Shown: positions 43,601 through 50,825 of the stretch, piece after piece
Position numbering within the stretch: position 1 is the stretch's first letter
Layout: each line of letters opens with the position of its first letter
Source: Streptomyces sp. 2131.1
GTDB taxonomy: Bacteria > Actinomycetota > Actinomycetes > Streptomycetales > Streptomycetaceae
Assembly (NCBI RefSeq): GCF_900105515.1
Contig: NZ_FNSY01000001.1
Coordinates: 4,824,001-4,888,000, forward strand
Direction of reading: 5' to 3'
Length of the DNA: 64,000 nt
Notes under the pieces: generated by a model
What the model was told of the DNA's origin: nothing
The model's input: only the letters and a program-made list of their open reading frames with translations
Database searches by the model: none
Made by a program: the position numbers and the translations under genes

Positions 43601-43926
43601 ACGCGGCGATCAAGGCCCTGAAGATCGGGCCCGTGGTCGGCGTGCGCACGTGGGGCGGCGTGGTCGGCATCGACAGCCGCTACCGGCTGGTCGACGGCAC
43701 GCTGGTCACCCAGCCGAAGTACGCGTTCTGGCTGGACGGGTACGGGTGGGGCGTCGAGAACCACGGCGTCGACCCGGACGTGGAGGTCGTGATGACCCCG
43801 CGGGATCACGCCGAGGGGCGTGATCCGCAGCTGGACGAGGCGGTGCGGATCGGGCTGGAGTCGCTGGAGCGGGTGCCGGCGAAGGTGCCGCCGGAGCTGC
43901 CGGAGCTGCCGGAGCTGTCGGACTGA
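40699..43926 (+). CDS. Tricorn protease homolog
   Basis: Tricorn is a very large cytosolic protease that cuts peptides released by the proteasome; Streptomyces has proteasomes. The 1075-residue product has N-terminal beta-propellers (about 1-650 with WSPDSAWLAWS-type repeats), a C1 domain, a PDZ-like domain (VAVRAGDAIVAVDGHPVDP) and the C2 catalytic domain. By comparison with the archaeal enzyme the catalytic residues are His740 (GTSHAYV), Ser962 and Asp963 (NEFSGSDGDI) and Glu1020 (VENHGVDPD). GTG start 6 nt after TAGGGT (40687-40692), a -10 hexamer, so the mRNA is probably leaderless. Confidence 0.94.
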   Translation: MTQPSYLRYPHVQGDLIAFTAEDDVWLAPLDGGRAWRVSADNRPVTQPRISPDGTLVAWTSTRDGAPEVHLAPADGGPSRRLTHWGDTRTTVRGWTPEGDVLVTSTQGQVSLRRSWARAVPVDGGPARTLPYGPVGSLAYGPGGRVLLLSATMGREAATWKRYRGGTAGKLWIAAEDDPLEFVRVHEDLDGNLECPMWVGERIAFLSDHEGVGALYSSLPDGTDLRRHTPVDGFYARHATTDGTRVAYACAGELWLLDGLEGDEPRRVEIRLGGQRADLQPYPLHADSHLTSASPDRTGRGSAVLSRGAVHWVTHREGPARALAAEPGVRARLPRTFQADGDQHVVWVTDAEGDDALEIAPATGTSPGAAPRRLAAGRLGRVLDLAPAPDGSRFAVAAHDGRVLIVERDSGEIHEVDRSEHGDASGLAWSPDSAWLAWSHPGPEPLSQLKLAHIADLSVSEATPLRFRDFAPAFTADGKHLAFLSERAFDPIYDAHVFDMAFIGSCRPHLLTLAATTPSPFGPQLHGRPTEKEKGADGEDNPTALPITRIDLDGLADRIVPLPVEAAVYSSLRVARDGLLWLRHPLTGVLGTSGAGPDARRPDTVLERYDLEKLRCEELSSDVSRFAVSGDGKRLAIINHGKLSVVPSDSRVPAGDDDHDDAVTVDLSRIRRTLDPAAEWRQMYAEAGRVMRDNFWRPDMGGVDWDGVLDRYRPVLERVATHDDLMDLLWEVQGELGTSHAYVTPPGGWRDEAARQGLLGADLSRAEDGSWRVDRVLPSETSDPAARSPLAAPGVAVRAGDAIVAVDGHPVDPLTGPAPLLTGSAGKPVELTVSPADGGDPRHVVVVPVADEEALRYHAWVADRRAYVHERSGGRLGYLHVPDMVGGGWAQIHRDLRTEMAREGLVVDVRENRGGHTSQLVVEKLARRIVGWDLPRDAQAYSYPADAPRGPVVAVANEFSGSDGDIVNAAIKALKIGPVVGVRTWGGVVGIDSRYRLVDGTLVTQPKYAFWLDGYGWGVENHGVDPDVEVVMTPRDHAEGRDPQLDEAVRIGLESLERVPAKVPPELPELPELSD

Positions 43927-43986
43927 CGTCCCGGACCCGGGGCTCCGCTCCGGACCCCGCGCCTCAGACGCCGACGGGAGCGAAAA

Positions 43987-44037
43987 TCAAGCCCCTCGGC
44001 GATTGAGGAGCGGGGGTCCGGGGGCAGCGCCCCCGGA
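43987..44037 (+). repeat. Dispersed repeat element followed by a terminator hairpin
   Basis: TCAAGCCCCTCGGCGATTGA (43987-44006, continuing GGA) is an inverted, slightly diverged relative of the repeat at 22799. It is followed by TCCGGGGGC/GCCCCCGGA (9 bp, AGC loop, 44017-44037), a hairpin that can end the tricorn transcript. The HIT-gene -10 hexamer begins at the very next base. Confidence 0.65.
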
Positions 44038-44043
44038 TAGGCT
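44038..44043 (+). promoter_or_regulatory. -10 element (TAGGCT) of the HIT-rnz operon
   Basis: TAGGCT lies 42 nt before the chosen HIT start and 8 nt before an upstream in-frame ATG, so either a short leader with AGGAG or a leaderless start is possible. Confidence 0.5.
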
Positions 44044-44084
44044 GGACCGCGATGGATCACCCAGACCAAGGAGCGCGTAAGCGA

Positions 44085-44444
44085 ATGGCAGGAGAACCCC
44101 AGCCCGACTGCCTGTTCTGCAAGATCGTCTCGGGCGAGATCCCGGCCACCATCGTCCGCGAGACGGACACCACCGTGGCCTTCCGCGACATCAACCCCCA
44201 GGCCCCCACCCACGTACTCGTCATCCCGCGCCTGCACCACCCGGACGCCGCCTCCCTCGGCGCCGCCGAACCGCAGGTGCTCGCCGACGTGCTGTGCGAG
44301 GCGGGCAACGTGGCCGCGGACGAGAAGATCGACGAGACCGGATACCGGGTCGTGTTCAACACCGGCGCCGGTGCCGGCCAGACCGTCTTCCACGCGCACG
44401 CGCACGTGCTGGGCGGCCGCGGCCTGGAATGGCCGCCCGGATAG
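44085..44444 (+). CDS. HIT family nucleotide-binding protein (HINT-like)
   Basis: The 119-residue product has the HIT motif HAHAHVLGG near its C terminus (His-x-His-x-His-x-x), preceded by the NTGAGAGQTVFH strand, and an N-terminal CLFCK pair that in HINT proteins can help bind zinc. HINT proteins hydrolyse nucleoside phosphoramidates. The ATG MAGEPQPDC was chosen because AGGAG lies 11 nt upstream. A second ATG at 44052 (MDHPDQGARKR) is 8 nt after TAGGCT and would give a leaderless form 11 residues longer. RNase Z starts directly after the stop. Confidence 0.9.
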   Translation: MAGEPQPDCLFCKIVSGEIPATIVRETDTTVAFRDINPQAPTHVLVIPRLHHPDAASLGAAEPQVLADVLCEAGNVAADEKIDETGYRVVFNTGAGAGQTVFHAHAHVLGGRGLEWPPG

Positions 44445-45353
44445 ATGTCCGCGCGTGAACTCGTCGTGCTCGGGACCGCCAGCCAGGTCCCGACACGGCA
44501 CCGCAACCACAACGGCTACCTGCTGCGCTGGGACGGCGAGGGCATCCTCTTCGATCCCGGCGAGGGCACCCAGCGCCAGATGCTGCGGGCCGGGGTCGCC
44601 GCGCACGACATCAACCGGATCTGCGTCACGCACTTCCACGGCGACCACTCGCTGGGCCTGGCCGGGGTGATCCAGCGGATCAACCTCGACCAGGTCCCGC
44701 ACCCGGTGACCGCCCACTACCCGGCGAGCGGGCAGCACTTCTTCGACCGGCTGCGGTACTCCACCGCCTACCGCGAGACCGTGAAGCTGACCGAGGCCCC
44801 GGTCGACGCCGACGGGCCGCTCGCCACCACCGCCGCGTACACGCTCGACACCCACCGGCTTTCGCACCCCGTCGAGTCGTACGGCTACCGGCTCACCGAG
44901 CCCGACGGCCGGCGCATACTGCCCGCGAAGCTCGCCGAGCACGGCATCAGGGGTCCGGACGTCGGACGCCTCCAGCGCGAGGGCGCGCTCGGCGGGGTCA
45001 CGCTCGCGGACGTCTCCGAGCACAGGCGCGGACAGCGGTTCGCGTTCATCATGGACACCAGGCTCTGCGACGGCGTGTACGTGCTCGCCGAGGGCTGCGA
45101 CCTGCTGGTCATCGAGTCGACCTTCCTCGACGAGGACCGGAGACTGGCCGCGGACCACGGTCACCTGACCGCGGCCCAGGCGGCCGCGGTCGCCCGGGAG
45201 GCGGGCGTACGGCACCTCGTCCTCACGCACTTCTCCCAGCGCTACCCGGACCCGGAGGCCTTCGAGGCCGAGGCGAGGGGGGCCGGGTACGAGGGCGGGC
45301 TGACCGTCGCGGAGGATCTGATGCGGGTAGCGGTGCCGAGCCGTCACCCGTAG
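44445..45353 (+). CDS. rnz: Ribonuclease Z
   Basis: RNase Z cuts tRNA precursors 3' of the discriminator base. This fits the window: its tRNA-Ala genes do not encode a full CCA end, the class of precursor RNase Z processes. The 302-residue product has HFHGDH (His63, His65, Asp67, His68) and the later zinc ligands in FIMDTR, the VIESTF segment and HLVLTHFSQRY. Length matches the short bacterial RNase Z form. ATG directly after the HIT stop codon, so coupled translation is likely. Confidence 0.93.
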   Translation: MSARELVVLGTASQVPTRHRNHNGYLLRWDGEGILFDPGEGTQRQMLRAGVAAHDINRICVTHFHGDHSLGLAGVIQRINLDQVPHPVTAHYPASGQHFFDRLRYSTAYRETVKLTEAPVDADGPLATTAAYTLDTHRLSHPVESYGYRLTEPDGRRILPAKLAEHGIRGPDVGRLQREGALGGVTLADVSEHRRGQRFAFIMDTRLCDGVYVLAEGCDLLVIESTFLDEDRRLAADHGHLTAAQAAAVAREAGVRHLVLTHFSQRYPDPEAFEAEARGAGYEGGLTVAEDLMRVAVPSRHP

Positions 45354-45394
45354 CAGCCCCCCACCCAGCACCACCTGCGTAAGCGAGAACCACC

Positions 45395-46387
45395 GTGCAC
45401 CTCCCCAAAGCGGAACTCCACCTCCACATCGAGGGGACCCTCGAACCGGAACTGGCCTTCGCGCTCGCCGCGCGCAACGGCGTGACCCTGCCGTACGCGG
45501 ACACCGAGGTCCTGCGCACCGCGTACCTCTTCGAGGACCTCCAGAGCTTCCTGGACCTCTACTACGCGCTGATGGCGGTGCTGCGGACCGAGGACGACTT
45601 CACCGAGCTGGCCGACGCCTACCTCGCCCGGGCCGCCGCCCAGGGCGTGCGGCACGCCGAGATCTTCTTCGACCCGCAGGCCCACACCGCACGCGGCGTC
45701 CCCATCGGCACCGTCGTCGAGGGGCTCGCCCGGGCTCTGGAGCGCAGCGAGGAGAAGCACGGCGTCTCCACCCAGCTGATCATGTGCTTCCTGCGCGACC
45801 AGTCCGCCGAATCGGCGCTGGAGACCCTGGAGGCGGCCCGGCCGCACCTGCACCGGATCAGCGCCGTCGGCCTGGACTCCGCCGAGGTCGGCCACCCGCC
45901 CGTGAAGTTCCGCGAGGTGTACGAACGGGCCGGGGAGCTCGGACTGCGCAAGGTCGCCCACGCGGGGGAGGAGGGGCCGCCCTCCTACATCCGCGAGGCG
46001 CTCGACGTGCTGGGCGTGGAGCGGATCGACCACGGGCTGCGCTGCATGGAGGACCCGGACCTGGTGAAGCGGCTGGTCGCGGAGCGGGTACCGCTCACGC
46101 TCTGCCCGCTGTCCAACGTACGGCTGCGCGCGGTCGACACCCTGGAGCAGCACCCGCTGCCCGCCATGCTGGAGGCCGGGCTGCTCTGCACGGTGAACTC
46201 CGACGACCCCGCCTACTTCGGCGGGTACGTCGGAGACACCTTCCACGCCGTGCACGAGGCCCTCGGCCTGGACCGGGAGCAGCTGCGCACGCTGGCCCGC
46301 AACTCCTTCGAGGCGGCCTTCCTCGACCACGACGAGGAGCGCAGGGCGCGCTACTTGTCGGAGGTCGAGGCGTACGCGTTCGACTGA
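45395..46387 (+). CDS. Adenine/adenosine deaminase
   Basis: The 330-residue product is an amidohydrolase-fold purine deaminase: HLH at residues 9-11, the HAEIFFDPQAHT strand, the catalytic VAHAGEEGP motif, RIDHGLRC and a metal-site SDDPAYFGGY (269-278). The extended SDDPAYFGGY form is what I associate with adenine deaminases of the Aah1 type rather than with adenosine deaminases (which usually have SDDP...S/T). So the substrate may be adenine. GTG start 41 nt after rnz; no strong Shine-Dalgarno. The 3' end overlaps the convergent MFS gene by 37 bp. Confidence 0.88.
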   Translation: MHLPKAELHLHIEGTLEPELAFALAARNGVTLPYADTEVLRTAYLFEDLQSFLDLYYALMAVLRTEDDFTELADAYLARAAAQGVRHAEIFFDPQAHTARGVPIGTVVEGLARALERSEEKHGVSTQLIMCFLRDQSAESALETLEAARPHLHRISAVGLDSAEVGHPPVKFREVYERAGELGLRKVAHAGEEGPPSYIREALDVLGVERIDHGLRCMEDPDLVKRLVAERVPLTLCPLSNVRLRAVDTLEQHPLPAMLEAGLLCTVNSDDPAYFGGYVGDTFHAVHEALGLDREQLRTLARNSFEAAFLDHDEERRARYLSEVEAYAFD

Positions 46388-47712
46388 CCGCCCTCCGGGC
46401 CGGCCGTGCGGAACGCGTTCCTGCCCAGGCGCCTGCGGCGCAGGGCCGGGAGGCTGATCTCCGTGACGGCCTGCTCGGGCGCGCCCACCTTGGGCACGGC
46501 GCCGGGCACCGCACCCGTGGTGACGGCGAGCAGGGCCGCGGGCGCACCGCCCCGGCGGCGTACCGAACCGGGCACCAGCGGACGGCCGCCGGTGTGCAGG
46601 GCGACCGCGGTCACCGGGAGCGCTATCAGCAGGGTCGTCACGCCCAGGACCAGACCCATCCCCGGGTAGCCGGCCTCCTCGGACAGCACACTGCCGAGCA
46701 CCGGCCCGCAGGCGACGCCGACGGACGAGGCGGACCCGGCGAGGACCGCCCAGCGGCCGCGTACGTCCAGGGAGGCGGCCAGGCCGATCAGGTACGAGAG
46801 GACCACCGGGTAGACGGTGTTCCACAGGATCTCGCCGGTCGCGAACGAGCCGAGGCTCACGGCCGACGAGCTGAGCACGATGCTCCCCGCGATGACCGCG
46901 GTGCCCACGCCGATCGGGACCGCCCGGCCGAGCTTCGAGCCGAGCACCCCGGCGCCCATCACGCCGAGCAGCCCGGCGCCGAGCGCGGCGGCGAACACGG
47001 CGCCGATGGTCACCTCGGACAGCCCGACCTGGTCCACGCCGATCCGGCTGCTGACGCCCCACAGCGCGTTCTGCGCCATCGACCAGACGAGCATGCCGCC
47101 CGCGAGTACCAGGCCCGAGCGGCGGTGCGGCAGCCGGCCCTTCGCGGTGACGGCCGGTCCGGACTGGTCCTCGGGGGCCGAGCCGCCGAGCCGGGAGGTG
47201 GCCGGCCAGACCAGCAGCGCGACCAGGGCGATCGAGGCGAACGGCAGCCGGTGGCCGCCGCCCAGGTGCGGGATCGTCAGATACAGGGCGCCCGCGGTCG
47301 CCGAGACGCTCAGCAGGCCCAGGGACGAGGTGCGGTGCGGGTCGCGCTGGGCGGCGATGCCCGACGCCGCGACGGCGGTCGCCGTGCCGGAGCCGAAGCC
47401 CCCGACCACCGCGCCGGAGACCACCAGCGGCACGGACCCGGCCAGCGCGGCGCAGCCGTACCCCACCACGCACAGGACCAGTCCCACGCGTGCCGGTCTG
47501 CACGGACCGTACGTCTCCACGCGACCCGCCAGGGAGAAGCCGGCGGAGGCCGAACTCAGCAGCAGCGCGCTGCCGACGAGCCCGGCCTGAGCCGTGCTGA
47601 GGCCCAGGTAGACGGAGAGCCGTCCCACGATGGTGGGGAGGAGGTAGGCGGCGAGGTAACCGGCGGTGAACACGGCGACCAGGGGCCACGCGGCGCGAGG
47701 GCGCGAGGACAT
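46351..47712 (-). CDS. MFS transporter, 12-TM type
   Basis: The 453-residue product has 12 predicted hydrophobic helices, the first starting near AAWPLVAVFTAGYLAAYLLP. It lacks the drug/proton antiporter signature seen in the other MFS gene of this window, and the loop 2-3 motif is weak, so the substrate cannot be guessed. The ATG chosen follows AGGAA by 6-7 nt; further in-frame upstream ATGs lack a site and fall in the AT-rich intergenic DNA. The C-terminal 60 residues are basic and hydrophilic. The last 37 bp overlap the deaminase gene. Confidence 0.85.
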   Translation of the reverse strand: MSSRPRAAWPLVAVFTAGYLAAYLLPTIVGRLSVYLGLSTAQAGLVGSALLLSSASAGFSLAGRVETYGPCRPARVGLVLCVVGYGCAALAGSVPLVVSGAVVGGFGSGTATAVAASGIAAQRDPHRTSSLGLLSVSATAGALYLTIPHLGGGHRLPFASIALVALLVWPATSRLGGSAPEDQSGPAVTAKGRLPHRRSGLVLAGGMLVWSMAQNALWGVSSRIGVDQVGLSEVTIGAVFAAALGAGLLGVMGAGVLGSKLGRAVPIGVGTAVIAGSIVLSSSAVSLGSFATGEILWNTVYPVVLSYLIGLAASLDVRGRWAVLAGSASSVGVACGPVLGSVLSEEAGYPGMGLVLGVTTLLIALPVTAVALHTGGRPLVPGSVRRRGGAPAALLAVTTGAVPGAVPKVGAPEQAVTEISLPALRRRRLGRNAFRTAGPEGGQSNAYASTSDK

Positions 47713-47881
47713 GGGCGTTCCTGAAGACATGCCGAGATACGGCAGAAGGCAGAGGGGGTGCAGAAGGGTGATGCGGAAAGGTGAATACGAGGAAATCGGC
47801 GCTTCCGTCGGGTACGTCTCCAACGGTGCTCGCGGGCCAATTTGTATCAAGTGCTCCCGGCCCACCGAAAGCCGGTGTTAT

Positions 47882-47895
47882 GTGATCTGGGGCAC
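47882..47895. promoter_or_regulatory. Candidate Crp site between the MFS and PfkB-kinase genes
   Basis: GTG-N6-G-N-CAC (here GTGATCTGGGGCAC) fits the Streptomyces Crp motif as I recall it, and the flanking T and A extend the classical TGTGA-N6-xCACA shape. The 327-bp gap (47713-48039) is AT-richer than its surroundings and holds this site and no supported gene; it separates divergent genes and so should contain both promoters. Confidence 0.4.
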
Positions 47896-48039
47896 ATTTG
47901 TGTTTACGCGATTCGCGGATGGGTAGCGACCGATGTTTACGCAGGTCAGCAGCCGTGAACACACGCGCGGCGCGCACCCGTCCATCACCGCCGCGTATCG
48001 GGCACACTGGCCGCAACCGTCACGACCGGGGAGTGCAAG

Positions 48040-49146
48040 GTGAGCGCTGACATCCCAGACATCGACCCGCTCGACGGGCTGCGTGCCCCGCAGGACCCCG
48101 ACTGCGACGTCTTCCTCACCGGCACGGTCTTCCTCGACATCATCTTCACCGGCCTGGACAGCGCCCCCGTACGCGGCACCGAATCCTGGGCACGCGGTAT
48201 GGGGTCCAGCCCCGGCGGCGTCGCCAACATGGCCACCGCGCTGGCCCGGCTCGGCCTGCACACCTCCCTGGCCGCCGCGTTCGGCGACGACCACTACGGC
48301 GAGTACTGCTGGGACGCGCTCGAACAGGGCGAGGGCATCGACCTCTCGCGGTCGCACACCGTCCGCGGCTGGCACTCCCCGGTGACCGTCTCCATGGCGT
48401 ACGAGGGCGAGCGGACGATGGTCTCGCACGGCCACGAGGCCCCGGCGCTCCCCACCACCGCCTCGCCCGAGGCCCCCGCCTTCCCCCGCTGCCCGCCCAG
48501 GGCCCGGGCCGCCGTCACCTCGCTCGTCCCCGGCCGCACCGAACCCTGGGTCGCCGAGGCCGCCCGCCGGGGGGCCCTGATCTTCGGCGACGTCGGCTGG
48601 GACGAGACCGGGCGCTGGGACCTGGACGCCCTGAACGGCCTGGAGCACTGCCACGCCTTCCTGCCCAACGCCGAGGAGGCGATGCGCTACACCCGAACCG
48701 ACTGCCCCCGCGCCGCCGCGCACGCCCTGGCCGAACGCGTACCGCTCGCCGTCGTCACCCTCGGCTCCGAGGGCGCCTACGCGGTCGACGCGGCCACCGG
48801 GACCGCCGCCGAGGTCCCGGCCATCGAGGTCGAGGCCCTGGACCCCACCGGGGCGGGCGACGTCTTCGTGGCCGGCTTCGTCACCGGCACCCTGGCCGGC
48901 TGGCCCCTCGCCGACCGCCTCGCCTTCGCCGGGCTGACCGCGGCCCTCTCCGTCCAGGAGTTCGGCGGCTCGCTCTCGGCCCCCGGCTGGGCGGAGATCG
49001 CCGCCTGGTGGCGGCAGGTGCGCACCTGCGCCGGCCAGGACCCGGCCGCGCTCAGGCGGTACGCCTTCCTTGACGACCTGCTGCCGGCCGCCGCCCGGTC
49101 CTGGCCGCTGCGCCGGGCCGTACCCACGATCGGCTTCCGCCCGTAA
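48040..49146 (+). CDS. PfkB family carbohydrate kinase
   Basis: The 368-residue product has both family signatures: an N-terminal GG motif (MGSSPGGVANMATALARLG) and the C-terminal DPTGAGDVFVAGF with the catalytic Asp274. PfkB kinases phosphorylate sugars, nucleosides or sugar acids. GTG start with GGGGAG about 10 nt upstream. The substrate is unknown. A possible Crp site lies 145 bp upstream. It is transcribed away from the MFS gene; a shared substrate (uptake then phosphorylation) is a plausible guess only. Confidence 0.88.
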   Translation: MSADIPDIDPLDGLRAPQDPDCDVFLTGTVFLDIIFTGLDSAPVRGTESWARGMGSSPGGVANMATALARLGLHTSLAAAFGDDHYGEYCWDALEQGEGIDLSRSHTVRGWHSPVTVSMAYEGERTMVSHGHEAPALPTTASPEAPAFPRCPPRARAAVTSLVPGRTEPWVAEAARRGALIFGDVGWDETGRWDLDALNGLEHCHAFLPNAEEAMRYTRTDCPRAAAHALAERVPLAVVTLGSEGAYAVDAATGTAAEVPAIEVEALDPTGAGDVFVAGFVTGTLAGWPLADRLAFAGLTAALSVQEFGGSLSAPGWAEIAAWWRQVRTCAGQDPAALRRYAFLDDLLPAAARSWPLRRAVPTIGFRP

Positions 49147-49190
49147 CCCCACCGCCCGGGAAAACCTCTGGTGTTGTCGGTGCGGAGTCG

Positions 49191-49196
49191 TAGGCT
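49191..49196 (+). promoter_or_regulatory. -10 element (TAGGCT) upstream of phoH
   Basis: TAGGCT lies 70 nt before the chosen phoH start, with a leader containing GGGAGG (49235-49240). No good -35 hexamer is visible at 16-19 nt. Confidence 0.4.
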
Positions 49197-49265
49197 TGAG
49201 ACACGAGGTTTTCGAGCAGCGAGAACCCTGCAACGGGAGGTATGCGCAGGCCCGAGGGCCGGCCC

Positions 49266-50318
49266 ATGACTCAGTCACCCACACAGCCGCAGGCGCGTGC
49301 CCACATCAGCATCCCGGCCGCTCACCCGATGGTGATGCTCCTGGGAGCGGGCGACTCGCTGCTGCGCGTGATCGAAGCGGCGTTCCCGGCGGCCGACATC
49401 CACGTCCGGGGCAATGACATAAGCGCGACGGGCAACGCGGCGGACATCGCCCTGATCCAGCGCCTGTTCGACGAGATGGTGCTGGTGCTCCGCACCGGAC
49501 AGCCGATGACGGAGGACGCCGTGGAACGGTCGATCGCGATGCTCAAGGCCAGTGACAACGGCCAGGCGGACGGCGCCGAGACCCCGGCCGAGGTGCTCAC
49601 GCAGAACATCCTCTCCAGCCGAGGCCGCACGATCCGCCCCAAGACGCTGAACCAGAAGCGGTACGTCGACGCGATCGACAAGCACACGATCGTCTTCGGT
49701 ATCGGCCCCGCCGGTACGGGCAAGACCTACCTCGCCATGGCCAAGGCGGTCCAGGCCCTCCAGTCCAAGCAGGTCAGCCGGATCATCCTGACCCGCCCGG
49801 CCGTCGAGGCGGGCGAGCGCCTCGGCTTCCTGCCCGGCACGCTGTTCGACAAGATCGACCCGTACCTGCGCCCGCTCTACGACGCACTTCACGACATGCT
49901 CGACCCCGACTCGATCCCGCGCCTGATGGCCGCGGGCACGATCGAGGTGGCGCCCCTGGCCTATATGAGGGGCCGTACGCTCAATGACGCCTTCATCATC
50001 CTGGACGAGGCGCAGAACACCAGCGCCGAGCAGATGAAGATGTTCCTGACCCGGCTCGGCTTCGACTCCAAGATCGTCGTCACCGGTGACGTCACGCAGG
50101 TCGACCTGCCGACTGGGACCAAGAGCGGTCTGCGTCAGGTCCAGGAGATCCTGGAGGGCATCGACGACGTGCACTTCTCCCGGCTCACCTCCCAGGATGT
50201 CGTACGGCACAAGCTCGTCGGCCGTATCGTCGACGCGTACGAGAAGTACGACAACAGCAAGGGCGAGCAGGACGGCGGCGGCCCTCGGGGCCGCGGCCGC
50301 CACAACGGGAAGCAGTAG
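49266..50318 (+). CDS. PhoH-like ATPase
   Basis: The 350-residue product has an N-terminal KH-like region, the Walker A GPAGTGKT (147-154) and Walker B IILDEAQNTS motifs, and a RecA/helicase-like core. PhoH/YbeZ proteins are RNA helicase-like ATPases that work with YbeY in rRNA maturation and RNA quality control. It heads the phoH-ybeY-CNNM-YjbR operon. I chose the ATG of MTQSPTQPQ (49266) because the upstream ATG at 49242 is only 1 nt past GGGAGG, too close to use it; that upstream start would add 8 residues. Confidence 0.94.
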   Translation: MTQSPTQPQARAHISIPAAHPMVMLLGAGDSLLRVIEAAFPAADIHVRGNDISATGNAADIALIQRLFDEMVLVLRTGQPMTEDAVERSIAMLKASDNGQADGAETPAEVLTQNILSSRGRTIRPKTLNQKRYVDAIDKHTIVFGIGPAGTGKTYLAMAKAVQALQSKQVSRIILTRPAVEAGERLGFLPGTLFDKIDPYLRPLYDALHDMLDPDSIPRLMAAGTIEVAPLAYMRGRTLNDAFIILDEAQNTSAEQMKMFLTRLGFDSKIVVTGDVTQVDLPTGTKSGLRQVQEILEGIDDVHFSRLTSQDVVRHKLVGRIVDAYEKYDNSKGEQDGGGPRGRGRHNGKQ

Positions 50319-50327
50319 CAGCGCACC

Positions 50328-50825
50328 ATGTCGATCGACGTCAACAACGAGTCCGGAACCGAGGTCGACGAGCAGGCGATCCTCGACATCGCCCGCTACG
50401 CGCTCGCGCGCATGCGGATCCACCCCCTCTCCGAGCTCTCGGTGATCGTGGTGGACGGCGCCGCGATGGAGCAGCTGCACATCCAGTGGATGGACCTGCC
50501 GGGCCCGACGGATGTCATGTCCTTCCCGATGGACGAGCTGCGTCCGCCGGCCAAGGACGACGAGGAGCCCCCGCAGGGGCTCCTCGGTGACATCGTGCTC
50601 TGCCCCGAGGTCGCGAAGAAGCAGGGCGAGGAAGCCGAGACGCAGCACTCCATGGACGAGGAGCTCCAGCTCCTCACCGTCCACGGGGTGCTGCACCTGC
50701 TGGGCTACGACCACGAGGAGCCGGACGAGAAGGCCGAGATGTTCGGTCTCCAGGCGGCCATCGTGGACGGCTGGCGCGGCGAGCGCGGGCTGACCGGTCC
50801 GTCCCCCGCCCCGACCGTCTCGTGA
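50328..50825 (+). CDS. ybeY: Endoribonuclease YbeY
   Basis: YbeY is a single-strand endoribonuclease needed for 16S rRNA 3' end maturation and ribosome quality control. The 165-residue product has the zinc motif HGVLHLLGYDH (His119, His123, His129) and the upstream TDVMSFPMDE strand and LLGDIVLC segment. ATG start 9 nt after the PhoH stop. The stop overlaps the next start as GTGA. Confidence 0.96.
   Translation: MSIDVNNESGTEVDEQAILDIARYALARMRIHPLSELSVIVVDGAAMEQLHIQWMDLPGPTDVMSFPMDELRPPAKDDEEPPQGLLGDIVLCPEVAKKQGEEAETQHSMDEELQLLTVHGVLHLLGYDHEEPDEKAEMFGLQAAIVDGWRGERGLTGPSPAPTVS

Noticed and set aside
47666..47926. An 86-residue open frame in the MFS-PfkB gap
   Set aside because: Overlaps the MFS start antisense, no ribosome-binding site, and poor third-position G+C in the gap.
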